From Solea solea (taxonomy: Eukaryota; Chordata; Actinopteri; Pleuronectiformes; Soleidae), in NCBI RefSeq assembly GCF_958295425.1, contig NC_081154.1, forward strand, positions 3,383,139-3,447,138: a stretch of DNA of 64,000 bases, given 5' to 3'. Position numbers and translations under genes: made by a program. Below the pieces are notes generated by a model. The model was not told the origin of the DNA. It did not search any database and saw only the letters and a list, made by a program, of their open reading frames with translations. Positions 13,101 through 25,755 of the stretch are shown one piece after another (position 1 is the first letter of the stretch; every line of letters starts with the position of its first letter).

Positions 13101-15937
13101 ATGCATTTCATCTTTTTGCATCATGACAGTTGACGGCAATACTTCATTTCACTTGTCATGCAATGACAGTCGTCACCCAACGAACCCCCGCGCGTCCTCG
13201 CACGGAAAGCACTTCTGTCTGTAAAAACGGAGAGATTATGACTCTCCTTGCACATTTTTTTTTGTCACACTTGTTCTTGCACGGGCTTGGGAATAACTTC
13301 AGAGGAGAGGCTGGATGAGGGATACACAAGAGGGGGGAGAAAAATACAAGAGGAATATAGTATTGTTCCAACACGACCAAAAAAAAAAACCAAAAACAAA
13401 CACGAGATATGTAAGAAAAGCTCGGGCCTGGTTAGCAGCCCAGAGGGACCCCTCGGATCCAGTGTCTCCACCAAAGCTCTTGTTTTCCAGTACACAGAGA
13501 TGGAGACAGTAGACACAGTAGGTAAGTGTTTGTGTCGGGCCAGTACTAAGCCCCTTAGACTCCCGTTAGTCCCCTGACGTCTACTCGGGTTCCTCGTTTT
13601 CTCAGGGCTGGACCTGTGTTCTGCTCCCTGAACGCAACCATGACACTGGCCTTCAGAGGCCACAAACACAAACAGTAATTGTGATGGAGTCACACAAACA
13701 GGCACATACGCACACATACACAGTCTAACACCCATCCCTGTGCATAAAGAGCATCCCACTGGAATGCGGTGGTGTGTGCGCCTGACGCCACGCTAAGCCA
13801 CCTCAGTCCTGCTGAGGAGTCTACTTTTGCAAGCCCTGCCGTCTGCGTCTCGCCATCACAATCATGAGAAAATCACCGGGTGCCTGCGGGGCACATCTCC
13901 CAGGTTACAGGTATGCCTGTTGACACACGCTTAATCCCCCTCTCTTTCTCCCAGGTCGGTGGTGAACGCGCTTGGAACGCCCTGTCTAAACCGCAGACAT
14001 CATACAGGCCGCTGAGCAGGGCAAGACATGTCGGGTCACGTGACGCAACCACGGGCTGCGTCCATGCGCCATGTTGACACGCATGGACGCAAAAAGTTGC
14101 GTGCGGATGTGTACCTGCACAGCAAGTGCACACACATTCACACACATGACACGCATGCTAGATGTATTTACCAGCTATATGTGCTGCTGTTTGCCCCCCC
14201 CCGGGGCAAACTCTGAGGCCTGCAGCAGGGCCACAGTTATGCCTGTTCAAGTCGAGCTGCTGACGGATGGGAGTGTTGGCACATTCCTCTGACAGGTGAT
14301 GGGAGCAGCACCTATTTGATCTGCCACTGGAGTGCAGAGAGAAGAGGAAGAAGTGGAGAAAATAGAGTCGCCTTACAGCCTGCTGAGAAATGATGTGATA
14401 AAACGTGGACACTGATAAAGCTGCTGTGAGATACTTCCACCGGAAATGAAAAATAAGACATATACGGATGCTAAAATATAATCATTTTTGTTATCCGTGA
14501 ATATGTTAAATGTAAATTTTACAAAAAAAACTGAAAAAAATTGTAAAAAAACATAATTATTTCTTGTCTAAGTCATAAAATTATGCTTATTTACTTGCAT
14601 TCCTGTACAGAAACATGAGACTAAACGTTATGTTTTATTAATTTCTGACTTGAGCAAGGCTCAAATTTGGGTATAAAAAGGTGAATGTGGTTCCTTTTTG
14701 CCAAATAAATAACAATATGGACAGGTGCTTAGACTACGGTTTAATAATGTGGCCAAAAATTTAATCACAGCTACATTTGAATTGTTTGTTTTTATTGAAA
14801 TGGATCATCAGTTCAGTCATAAGCAATAAATGTACAACAAAACAGAATAAAATGTAGTGTAAATGAGTCAATTAAAATAAACACAGAGACTTTTAGGCTT
14901 GAGGCCTAAGCACAAGCTTCATAGCCAAGTAAAGAATTCAGAAAATCAAAAAAAGAGGAATTAATAAGCAAAAAGATTAGAATTATGATGATTTTTACAG
15001 TAAATGTCATTTTTGCACCTATGTGGACGTTGAAGAAACCGCTTAATTCTAGGTTTTAAAGGTCCAGTGTGCACAAAATCTAGGTGAAATTATCTTATAA
15101 TGAATTGTATTTCATATACACTTCAGTTAAATTTAACGTTAAAAAATCGTTAAAGGTGGTTGAATATTGTGAAAATGACTACCATTGACTATGATGCATA
15201 CATAATCATAATCCAGGAATTACAATCTACACACTGGACATTTGAAAGAACAATTTCTACCTTTCCCGTTACTATTTTCCCCTCTTGTTTGTTTATTTCC
15301 CTTTCTTGCCTTATAGAAATCCAATTTATAATTAAAAACAATTATCGTTACTCTTATTATGGGACTTTAAAATGCAAGTGTGATGTGAATAATGTTTATT
15401 TGTGTTGTCAAAAATCAAATGCATCGTCTGGCTTATTAACAATGGCCTTCAAACAACGAACAAAAAGCCAACAGTGACATTCATGTGGGTACAGTCATGC
15501 TACAAAAGCTTGTTTCACAGTAAATCACTCACCAGCTCAGGCTGCAGCATTTTTTTCCAACATTTCACTCTACCTGTGACAGCACAGAAATTCTCTTCCC
15601 CCCTTTTATTCTCATCTAGGCTCGAAACCACACTGTGTACATCACAACACGCGCTAAGACGACCGACCGCAAATGCAAACAGTGCCACAATGTGCTGTAT
15701 ACACCTTAATGCGCCATTGTCTCCTCTCAGAAACCGTGATATCTTTTCATGTGGTTAGAAAATGCAGGCTTTGGGACTAAAATGCCACATTAGATGCGGA
15801 GTATTTGTTTTGCCGCCATGGCGACTAAACCCAGGCGTCAGAGGAGACGAGTAGAAGCCTGGAAGCAGCAATGAAGAGATTCTGATTGATTGGGTCGGCA
15901 TTATCAAAAAAAAAAAGCAGTGGCACAGAACTGCAAT
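7164..15937. other. Intergenic, possible regulatory blocks
   Basis: No exon identified. A block at 9,300-9,380 has two octamer sites ATGCAAAT. 11,080-11,260 is CpG-richer with a homeodomain-like TTTTAATTGGATAT. 14,450-15,100 is very AT-rich. Open frames of 60-185 aa here are low complexity or unsupported. Confidence 0.55.
13491..13521 (+). other. Possible 31-nt exon
   Basis: Strong acceptor (CTCTTGTTTTCCAG) and donor (GTAG then gtaagt) frame 31 bases. The length is not a multiple of three, so it fits a non-coding transcript better than a coding microexon. Confidence 0.15.
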
Positions 15938-16338
15938 CTGTGGAAGCCCATTTCTGCCAGAAAAAAAAGGCCTGGATAATAAAAATATCCTCAAAGTAAG
16001 TCGAAATTCTGACATTTAAAGAGTCTAAATCACAAGATAAAAAAAAAATCATAATTATGAGACTTTTTATCTCAGAATTATGACTTTTTTATCTCATAAT
16101 TTTGACTTTTTATCTCATAATTATGATTTTTTCCTCAGAATTATGACTTTTTCTCATTATTTTGATTTTATCTCATAATTTCGACTTTTTAATCTCAGAA
16201 TTTCGACTTTTTATTTCATATTTCGACTTTTTACCTCATAATTTCAACTTTTATCTCATAATTTCTATTTACTTTAAGGATATTTTTATTATCAAGGCTA
16301 AGTTTGACCTCTTTTTGTTTTTGTCTGGGCTTCCATAG
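15938..16338. mobile_element. MITE with terminal inverted repeats and an internal ~21-bp tandem array
   Basis: Ends CTGTGGAAGCCCA (15,938) and TGGGCTTCCATAG (16,338) are inverted copies. A second inner pair, GGATAATAAAAATATCCTC and its reverse complement (near 15,973 and 16,276), is nearly perfect. CAAT flanks both sides (15,934-15,937 and 16,339-16,342), a likely target duplication. The core is about 11 units of a TAATTATGACTTTTTATCTC-type repeat. No coding capacity. Confidence 0.78.
16020..16275 (+). repeat. Tandem array, ~21-22 bp unit, about 11 copies
   Basis: Units alternate TCATAATTATGA/TCAGAATTATGA/TCATAATTTCGA with CTTTTTATC spacers. AT-rich and diverged. Not a CRISPR: units are contiguous with no unique spacers, and the host is a eukaryote. 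Confidence 0.85.
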
Positions 16339-19300
16339 CAATCAGAACGCATGCCTTCGAGAGAAAGGTTACTGTATGTCAGTACAGTGTGAGAATAACG
16401 TGAGCATGTGCGACATCTATCAGCAGAAGCTCCACTTTCAGGTATCTGTCATTCTAACCAGAGACACAACAACAAAGTGACTGATAACATTCACGCCCCC
16501 CTAAATAAGTATTAGATTTCAAAGCCAGGCTTGACCAGGCACGAGCGAAGTCTGAAGCAATAGAACGCTCAGTGACGAGGCGCAAACATGACAACAAAAC
16601 TCTATATATTCATCAAAAGAGTTCTGTTTCGCTGCAGACTGCTTCAGAGGGGTTTAATTAAATCTACTTTCTTGTGGTGTGAGTCTCCCTGGTGTGAATC
16701 TCATCGTAAACAAGGCCATCTTGTATTTCCTGTTGCCATGCCATCTCCACGGCTCTGACTGTTCTGACAAGCCCAAACGTAGAGACAGGAAGTTTGGTTT
16801 AAAATATGTACTTATACAATAGTGCTTACATGGTTCTGTGAAATAGAACCAATACTATAAATGTGTGTTTGGGGAGTGGGGGTGGATGTCGGATTGTGGA
16901 GGAAAGGTGGTTCAGCCACCGCCCTGACTGACTTCCAGGCTCTCAACCACCCCCCCACCCCGGCAGAACCCGCAAAAACCCCTCCCCGCTCACCCCTGCA
17001 GAGGCCGATGCCAGATTCAACACAGCGTCCCGCGAAACAAACACAAACTCCCACTGTTCTCCTCCACGTGGCCTGCAGCGGTTGTGCAAGGAGTATGGTA
17101 GAAAATCCTTGTTTATATCGCAACCATAATACAGCGGGAACCTACAAAGAGACGCTCCGGCCCACGCCAGAACCACTCAAAACATTACTGACCACCTTCT
17201 AAACATTGAGACTCGGCCCTGGTTGCGACGTAAAGGTTCTCTGGGCTGCAGAGGTTTGGCTCGGCTCGGGAAAGAATTCCTTTCATAGCTCTTAAACGCA
17301 GGTTGCCGACGGTTTCTTTTTGTGTGTGCGTGAAGTTTCTGTTTCTAGCAGAATCGATGCGTTATGTGCACTTTGAGTCATGTTTGTGTTCAGATGCGTG
17401 GGTGTTTGAGTCTATACGTCAGGTTGTAAGGAGCTCGCGGAGGGCTGGTCCCCTCATGTCCCCCTCCATAAACCTTCAGCACGCCTCCCAGTCTAAGCAC
17501 TGCCACTCTGTAATTGTGGAGAAACCACAGCACACAGCCCCATATATAAATACCCTTTTCTCCCAGCCTTGTCAAAATAAAGGTTGTGTGGGGAGAAAAG
17601 AAAAAAGGGCTCTTTTTTTTTTTGGTGGCCCTCTCCCCCACTTTGGAGCTATTTTAGCACAAACTCTTTACCTTTGGTAGAAGCAACAAAACTTGAGTAT
17701 GATACGCCGAGACAAACTCGAGGAGGTTCCGTCCTGCAACATTAAGAGAGCTAAAAATAAGCCTGAGGGCCTTTACTCTGAGTTGTGAAACACCTACTGC
17801 TGAATGAAAAAAAAAAAAAAGGTTAAACCTATTCAATTTCAAAATGTTGACTGTGGCATATTTTTTATGAACATGCAGGTGAGCCGCCGACACTGCTGCT
17901 GTTGCCGGGGTAAAAATGGCACGCGGTGTGGACAAGACTAGAGGACGGTCTGCGATAATGTACAAACAGCAGCATGTTGACACGCCGTCTCGCTTTGATG
18001 CACTTTCAGTGTGCGGAGACTTCCTTGTTGTCTTTGCGGCCCACTCACCTGTCTGTGTCTACAGCACCTCTCGTCTGCCCATGAACATGTAAAAAAAATG
18101 CTTTAAACAAACCCTGACTGACTGCATTACGAAAAGAAGAAAGAGAAGAAAAAACTTAAGAATAAGATTAAAAAACATGTTTTTTCACTTCCTGTGTTCA
18201 AAAACTAGGGCAGAAACTCACCGACAGAAAGTGGGCCAATGACAACATTGCAACAATGTGTGTCATGCTCTGAAACTGGGTAACTGGGAAACATGTTTCC
18301 AGCCACTCCTTCCTATCACGGCAAAACAGTTCGGCTCCTGCACACAAATCTGTGAGAAGGGGAAATAAATCATTTATGTCGAGAGATTTTTGTCATTTTG
18401 ATTCTTTCAAATAAACGACGAGTATAAACGAGTGGCTCTAACTCGACCCGAGACGTTGCTGCAAAGGATTTTCTTTGGGATTTGATCTCAAAACAAATGT
18501 TGCCACCTCATGTCACACATTTCCCTGCAGCTCATCCGTCTTTGTCACATCAAAGCAAATCGAATCTGTAAGTTGAGCGCCTTTTAACGTACGAGGGGGC
18601 GTGTCTCCCGCCGCAAAAGGTCACCCGTGAGGTAGAGCCTGTGGACGTCAGAGAATCGTTCAAATCACATATTTTGCCTCGACGTCTCTTCCTCCAGGAC
18701 ACGGCTGTTCCAGAAAACTGAGCCCTGCTTTGTTTTTAAAACAAGTCCAGCAGACATCAAACTGTCTGTGCATGTCAAAAATCACTCGTGAGTTACTTAT
18801 ACGAGTGTGCCAAAGAAATCTGTCTATGTGGCGAGAAGCGGTTTTTCATGGAGGACTTAGCGGAGCTGCTTCAGCTCAGATGTAACGAGCGGACGCTGCG
18901 TCGATGCTGCACTCGGATGTAAAATATGCACACGTAATGTGTACATTTTGAGCGTGCACATTGCATGTTTTCCTCCCCAACTTCTTCCTCTCTCTCCGTT
19001 TCATACAGATACTCATACACTCTCATGCACACACACACACAGGCAGGCAGCCATGGGAGGAGGGAATGCGAGGAATGCTCCAAACCCCGGGCTGGTGTTC
19101 TGACTCGTCCCAGACTTCATGCCGTCACCACCGGGGTCTGTGGCCAGACCTCCCTGTGCCAGACCCACTGGCTCCAACACCCGCCCAGGCCAGCCGAGCT
19201 GCAGCTCGCGACCCATAATTAACCAGCAAGCCGCACTGCACTGCACGCCCCCCCCCACCCTCCCCACGCGAGTACTGCAGGGGCCCCTCGGAAACTTAGA

Positions 19301-21061
19301 GGAAGAATAGACGGCCTCGTACTGCAGCTTGTGGATGACGATGCCTTTGGAAGACTCTGGAGGAGGAGGAATCGATCATGTACAGAAAAGGCCGGGCAGT
19401 ATCTCGACTTTTAAATGATATAAATCCATATTCACGCACAGTTATAGAATGACACGATGACGTTTATACCACCCACAGCTTTGCAGCTCAACAGAGGGGT
19501 GAGCAAGTGCAGGGGGGAAGTATTTCTCATCGCCCACACATCAATTTTGGTTTTATATGACTTTTTCCCAATTGTTGAAGTCTTATTCCGTGTAGGAAGC
19601 AGCTTTGATTCGACTCAACTCGGTCTCTTCTCTTCTCGTCCCCTCTCTGTGTCACACGCACACACACACACATATGCAGAAACTTTATGACAAACACATG
19701 TGTCGTACGGTCAAACTCGTTAAACATGCTTTAGCTGGTGATCATCAAACATGCAATTAACGTGCGTGACGCTTTATCGGCTATTACTGAAAGTCGCGCA
19801 CCTGCTGACGTCAAAGCAACTTCAGAAGGAAAGTTAATTAAATAGTTTTTTGCAACGACGTTGCAGAGACGTCGACTGTTAGAATGAGTTTGCTGAAACA
19901 AACAAAGAAAATACTGGGATATAAAAAAGGTAAATTGCCATTTGACAAAGTCAGTAAGTTGCAAAGCCAAATGGTTTTTCTGAAGTTCACACACACACAC
20001 ACACTTCGCATGAGAAATCTTTGTAGTACCTTTTGATAAAGAAGAAGAGGTAATTGTGTGTGTTTGTGTTTTGAAAGTAATGCCAGGGTGGTTATAATTC
20101 TCCCAGACTGGCATAATTATGGCTGAGATCTGTGAAGGTTTCAGCCTTTAGGAGTAAGCGGTGATCATCCTCGCTTGCTCCTCTTGTTCGGGCAGGAAAG
20201 ACTCATTTCATTCAGGGCGAGGTTTTCCTTCAGATCACAGCCAGAGGGGTCTCTGCAGGAATCTCGTACCAGCCGAGTTCGGCGTGTGCGAGAATCGCTG
20301 CTCAACAGTGATGGATGTGTAAGTTCAGTCAAACACAGGTTCTGAGCACCGGTGAACAGGGTTCTAACAAATGATTACTTTTATTGATCGTGAAAATGTG
20401 ATCTGACGATTATTTTTTAGTGCTATCCACCGACTAATTGAGCAATTATTTCTCCATTACTACTACTCGACTAATATAACAGCTGGTGATTACTTCTATA
20501 TCGCCGAACCTATTGATTAAATCATTTAATTAATTACGACAAGCTCGTCAACGCCTTTGCCGTGTAGTGCAACTTATTATAGAATGAAGAAAACAAGTCA
20601 CAAGGCCTCTCGTCACAGCTTATCACGGATAATGCATCGTCTAATGACAATGTAAGAGCTTAAACGTATCGCAGCTGAATTACGGATTACGCATTAAACC
20701 ACACACTCTGTACGTCACATTAGGTGGAGTGTGGGAAATTATGTATAATGACGTTGTTGCACAGTCGCGGTTAGAAAAAACGCTCAACTTGTTTCAATGG
20801 TTCGTTGTATGTTTAAGCAACACTGCCCCCTGCACTTCCTGTATCGCGCTGCAGCTACAAATTAACATTTATGTGGTTTCATTTACTAAATAATATTATG
20901 ATGCGTCATATTATCATTAAAATCTTGTTTGTTATTTGTTTCTTTTAATCACAAGTAATCATGGCATCATTAGTGGTGAATTATAATCGTGATTATTTTG
21001 ACAGGAATGACGATGACAAATTTTTACATCATTATTCTCATTTTCATTCAAAAACCACACT
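16339..21061. other. Intergenic, nothing definite
   Basis: Unique sequence with short (CA)n runs (19,028; 19,660; 19,990). An inverted repeat ACATTG-CAA-CAATGT lies at 18,245-18,259. No exon recognised. Confidence 0.55.
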
Positions 21062-21548
21062 TAAATGGTAAATGGTCTGTATTTATTAGCGCTGCAACTA
21101 ACGATCATTTTCATAATCGATTAATCGAGTAGTGGTTTGGTCCATCAAATATCGATCAGTGTTTGTCAAACCTGGATAGGAACGATTGTTTTTGTCCACA
21201 AACCAAAATGATTCAGTTTTAATGATTTCTTTGTTATATGGAGCAAAGAAACCAGGCAATATTCACATTTAAGAAGCTGAAAAATCATTTAGAAAACACT
21301 CAAAACCAAATAATCCAGCATCAAAATAGTTGACGACTCTTTTAGTAATGGATGAATCGTTTCAGCTCTAGTATTCCTATCACGCTTTTCCAGTCTTAAT
21401 GACGACTCAAAGCTACAGTTCTGCCATTCACCCATTCATACCCAATCACACACTGCCGTTAAGTGTCTTGCCCAAGGACACATCGGCGAGCAGACTGGGG
21501 GAGCTGGGAATCAAACCTCTCTCTGCCACTGAGCTACCGTCGCCCGAC
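21062..21548 (+). repeat. Teleost dispersed repeat split by a MITE
   Basis: Left half TAAATGGTAAATGGTCTG, right half CACTGCCGTTAAGTGTCTTG then CCCAAGGACACATCGGCGA and GAGCTACCGTCGCCCG. This is a very common fish repeat (TTGCCCAAGGACAC block). The 69-aa open frame at 21,399-21,608 comes from it and is not a gene. Confidence 0.6.
21088..21371 (+). mobile_element. MITE copy, nested in an older repeat
   Basis: Begins GCGCTGCAACTAACGATCAT and ends TTTCAGCTCTAG; the inner part has CCACAAACCAAAATGATTCAG, shared with the copies at 33.2 and 57.0 kb. It interrupts another repeat (21,062-21,548) whose halves flank it. A possible 4-bp target duplication TATT lies at both edges. Confidence 0.7.
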
Positions 21549-23198
21549 GATTACTGTGTGACATTTGTGCAGATCTGTGAGAAACGGACAATAATTCATC
21601 TAAAATGATATTTTCACACACATTTTGGGATTTAAAAAAGACATTGCTTCTCCTGCTGTTTTAAAAGTGCAGTAGGCCATATTGCCATTTGAATAAAATC
21701 CCGATGAATTGTTCAGAATCTAATAAACTTACATGTAAATAGTTGGAGAGCAGTGACTCCACCGAGAGCCAGACACAGAGTCTTAAAGCTCCATCCACGC
21801 TGCCGCCTCTTCCCTGTCAGAGGAGCCTCCTTCCCGCTGATGTGGGGTCATGGCTTGTAAATTTAACAGGGCTTCCTCGAGGAATACCTCATCCTTTGAA
21901 AGAGAAACAGGAAAATTACACGGTGGACAAACCAAACTTGGTTTTTCACCCCCTTTCCTTGCACTGTAATTTGCCTCTGGAGCTGCTTGGCCTAAAATAA
22001 CCTTAACCTAATATTCACAGCATAGGTCGACTTTGAGAGATGCTGGAGGTCTCCCCTTGGGTGGCGGCGGACGGTCATCAGCCTGTGGGCGCTAAGAGTT
22101 TGTTTACTTGCTTACCTCTCTCAGATACATCAAGCAAACTTAGACGAGGTGCTCATTTAAGCTCCTGTGCAAAGACACACATCTCACCACAGCTTACGAT
22201 ATGGCTATAAAAATTGTTAATCTTTTCCAAATTCTCAATAGGAGCCATGATTTTTAATGCAGTAGGCGTAATGTGGTCTATCACCGAAATACTCTGAATA
22301 AAATCAAATCCTCAGCCTCTTGGCAAATTGAACCCAAGTCCTGTTTCAGCATTATTCCCCGAGTCTGCAGAGCTCAACCAGAAAACCACAAAACCAACTG
22401 ATGGGCATCAGAAGAGAAAATGCCCATGATCTCACTTGAACCAAAGTTTCCTACAGGCAGGTTTTTCATTAATCTGAGGCTTGTGCTCTTCTCTGTATCC
22501 TCATCGTATTTCCTTCATCAGCAACCATGACGCCCCAAATGTTTATACAGGCAAGGTTTGAAAAGGATCGCCTCAATCTCAGCCTCGGTATGCACTTATT
22601 AGATAGAGTATCCATAAATCTGACAGTGATTTATGATATCATGGAAAATGAGTTTGTGGTTTTATGTGCTTATTGTGCCGCGGCACATTCATACAAACGT
22701 ATGACTGTGCTGATGCATGTAAAAGGTTGTGATTTAATTTATTGCAATTGGTTTTAATTAAAGGGTTTACAATGAAAGTGTGAGTGAGCACTTTGATCCC
22801 AATTACCTCATTAATGCTAATAATAATAATAACAATAAATACACCTGCATTCGTTTGCTGCAACACACCAAAAAAAATGCCTGCAAGCAAGAACAGAAAA
22901 GCGCATTTCCCCATAAAAGTGCGTGTATTCTCACACACACACACCTCACCGCAGGCACCACACACACTGGTTCCCATATGGAATATCGTGGGTGGCGCTG
23001 GACCGGTAGAGGGCTCTGTAAATAGCTCAGGAGCAACCCCTCCATTTGAGCGACCCAAATTTCCTTTTCTGAGGTCTGCAGCCTGGGCTGGAAGTGCTGT
23101 GCAGCAAGCCTCTAGTCGCCACGGGAGACCACAACGGGCCAGGCTGACAGCACTTCACAGGGATCACGGCATGGAAGGGGTGACCAGATGGCCCTCTA

Positions 23199-23199
<1 letters not shown>

Positions 23200-23229
<30 letters not shown>

Positions 23230-23294
23230 CACATGGGAACCCAAAGCCTTCGCACACACACACACACACACACCTACGCAAGGGCGATCACACG

Positions 23295-23328
<34 letters not shown>
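23200..23328 (+). repeat. Cluster of three (CA)n tracts
   Basis: 23,200-23,228, 23,254-23,273 and 23,299-23,328, separated by about 25 bp of unique sequence. Opposite-strand and same-strand open frames here are only His/Thr or Val/Cys repeats. Confidence 0.93.
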
Positions 23329-23331
<3 letters not shown>

Positions 23332-23530
23332 TTGCGTAGTTGTTCCATTCATTTGGACAGTCTCACAAATGACTTATCCTTAACCGTAACCCGTTAATGT
23401 CTGACCCTAACCACAATTGAAACACTTAACCAATTCCTAGAGTAGTTTCTGCCTCATTAGGACCAGGTTTTGGTCTCCATGAGGACAAGTGGTCCTGACA
23501 AGTTCAGTGTTTATGCAAGAAAATGTCCTA
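23299..23530 (+). repeat. CA-linked dispersed repeat, copy B
   Basis: (CA)n, then CCTTAACCGTAACCCGTTAA, GACCAGGTTTTGGTCTCCAT, GAGGACAAGTGGTCCTGACA and TTCAGTGTTTATG. Same layout as copy A. Confidence 0.75.
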
Positions 23531-24019
23531 GAGGTAACACACACACTATATGCCATTCTTTAAGTATCATTCTAAAAGTATTTTTCAATTCAATTATTAG
23601 TTCTGTAACAAAATGCCTAAAAAATATTACTTCCCAGAGTTCAAATAATGTATTTAATATTTATTTATACTCAAAGTGCACTTCTGCGCATTCACATAAT
23701 GCAGATTGGAGAGACAGACCTTAAGTGTTCAATAAATGTCTATTTAAGTAAGTTTCATGTAATTATTTGTTATTATTGAACTCTTGAGCTAAATCAGTGG
23801 ACACACCTCACATATGTGCATATACCGTCCCCGCATGTACATCGCGTGGGTGCACATGGATGGACTGGTGTGTCCTTGTGTCTCCTTACATGGAGAGACA
23901 AGAGACACACAACCACACGCGCTAGCAAACAGTGCACGCACTGTATATCCAGGCACTTGCATTGCCAAGGGGGCGGGAAGACGGAAGGATGTGCGTGGAG
24001 CTTGTTTGTTTGGTTTGTA

Positions 24020-24022
<3 letters not shown>

Positions 24023-24057
<35 letters not shown>

Positions 24058-24136
24058 AGGCAATTAGTTTGTTTTACTGTCTGACTTTTGTGACATTGGT
24101 TTGTATTATATACAGTGTGTGTGTGTGTGTGTGTGT
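24023..24136 (+). repeat. Two (TG)n tracts
   Basis: 24,023-24,054 and 24,114-24,136. Another (TG)n is at 28,047-28,078 followed by a G run. Confidence 0.93.
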
Positions 24137-25735
24137 CTGCATTCGTGTGCTGTGCAGGGATGGAAAAACATTGAAATGGAAGAGGTCCTTACCGCCACGA
24201 CCACTAGCCACCAAATATCACAGTGAAGCATTCACACTGCAGGTACCGTATCATGAATACCGGAGTGGCAGTTTATATCTTATTTATGATATTTGTTTGT
24301 GCTGATCCTTGACACTGTGCGATAAATTAACAACCACTGCAGCGATACAGAGTAGTAATTAAAGAAATTGTTTGACAATTTGGAAAATAAACTTGTTTGC
24401 TTATGGAAGATTGATCCCACCCTCACACAGGGCAGCGGTATCAATCTTCTCATCTTATTCTCGGCAGGATCGCGAATCTGTGTTTTCCCAAACGCCGCTT
24501 AGCTCTGAATGTTTCCTAGCAATGAGCCGGGAAAAGCACAAACAAGACTTTGGAGGAGTTAAGAGTTCAGACATGGTAAGAAAGGTTCTTTTCCCCTTTC
24601 CCTGCTTTGTGGATTTAAACCATAAAAGTTCCAGCCAGTTGAAGTGGTACGACGTGACGAATACAGGCAGTATCGCAAATGAGCAGTCTATCACTAGTGC
24701 CGCGATAGCGCTCGCAGAACCTCTGCTGGGGGGATTTCGCGGTGCAGTGATAGCATTGGCATTAGTTCTCATCAATGGTTTTTACAGGTAGTTTGAAACC
24801 ATAACTATGCCAAAGGAGTGTCACTAAACAATGACTGTGCCATTGTCAAGGGTTTGCTCCAGCATGTCCTGCACAGGTTCTCTGCCAGGGAACACAAAAC
24901 ATTTCCTCGAAGCAGAAATGAACTACAAAAACAAAAAAAGAAAAAACACCAGGCGCTACCTTCAAAGGCCTTTTGTCACAGTTAAGGGACTGAATGTTGC
25001 CATTTTCTCTACCCGGGACAATATTTCATACACTCTTCTGAGAGGACCTTGTGCTTCCTTTTCCTGTGGTTTGGCGCGGGCTTAGCTGTCGGGAGAGGGG
25101 AACAGCCAAACCCAAATGTAGATGAACAACTTGGCAGGCTGTCGGCGGAGTGTCCTGACCAGACAAAAGCAGGGAGAGAAATACAGCCATTTATTTATAT
25201 TCACTGTGGTTTTGCGTGTATTGAGCCCTAGACTTCCAGACCCCGGGTGGATATTCCGTCTGAGGACGAAGACAGATGGATGACTTTCCATTGACATACG
25301 TAGAGGAACATTCAGGATTAATGTCAGATCCATATGTGTTAATCGAGTGTGAGGTTTTGGATGTGTGGTCCGCTCCTCATCCCCCAACACTAGTGTTGTT
25401 TACCTAAATGCTGTAGACCCATCTCTCAGAACAGGTTACGCTTGAAGACAGGATGGTCCTCTGGTGAACGCATGACATTTTGAATGATTTCCTGCAATGA
25501 CAGCAGCAGGGAAAGTATGAAATTTGAGTGCTGTCAGAATCACCAGCTCTGTCTCTTTTTCTATGGGGGGATGACCTCACCACTGTCAGCCAGGGAATGG
25601 AACCAATTTAGAAGAGTTCCCCCTGAATTGCTGGTGTGTTCATATTTGTCAAACTCCACAGTACATCTGCACCCACTTCCACTTCAGTTACATGTATACA
25701 TTACTACTGGGGAGCATATCTGAGGAGTGTGGATG

Positions 25736-25755
25736 GGGGGGGGGGGGGGGGGGGG
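25736..25755 (+). repeat. Poly-G run
   Basis: Near-continuous G run of about 20. Comparable runs are at 9,564-9,579, 28,078-28,090, 29,790-29,808 and 63,420-63,434, and C runs at 2,455-2,467 and 6,534-6,548. Lengths are prone to sequencing error. Confidence 0.9.

Noticed and set aside
16020..16275. Regularly spaced short repeats resembling a CRISPR array
   Set aside because: Contiguous diverged AT-rich units without unique spacers, inside a MITE of a vertebrate genome.
22784..23383. 199-aa open frame rich in His-Thr
   Set aside because: Made of translated (CA)n tracts; no conserved domain.
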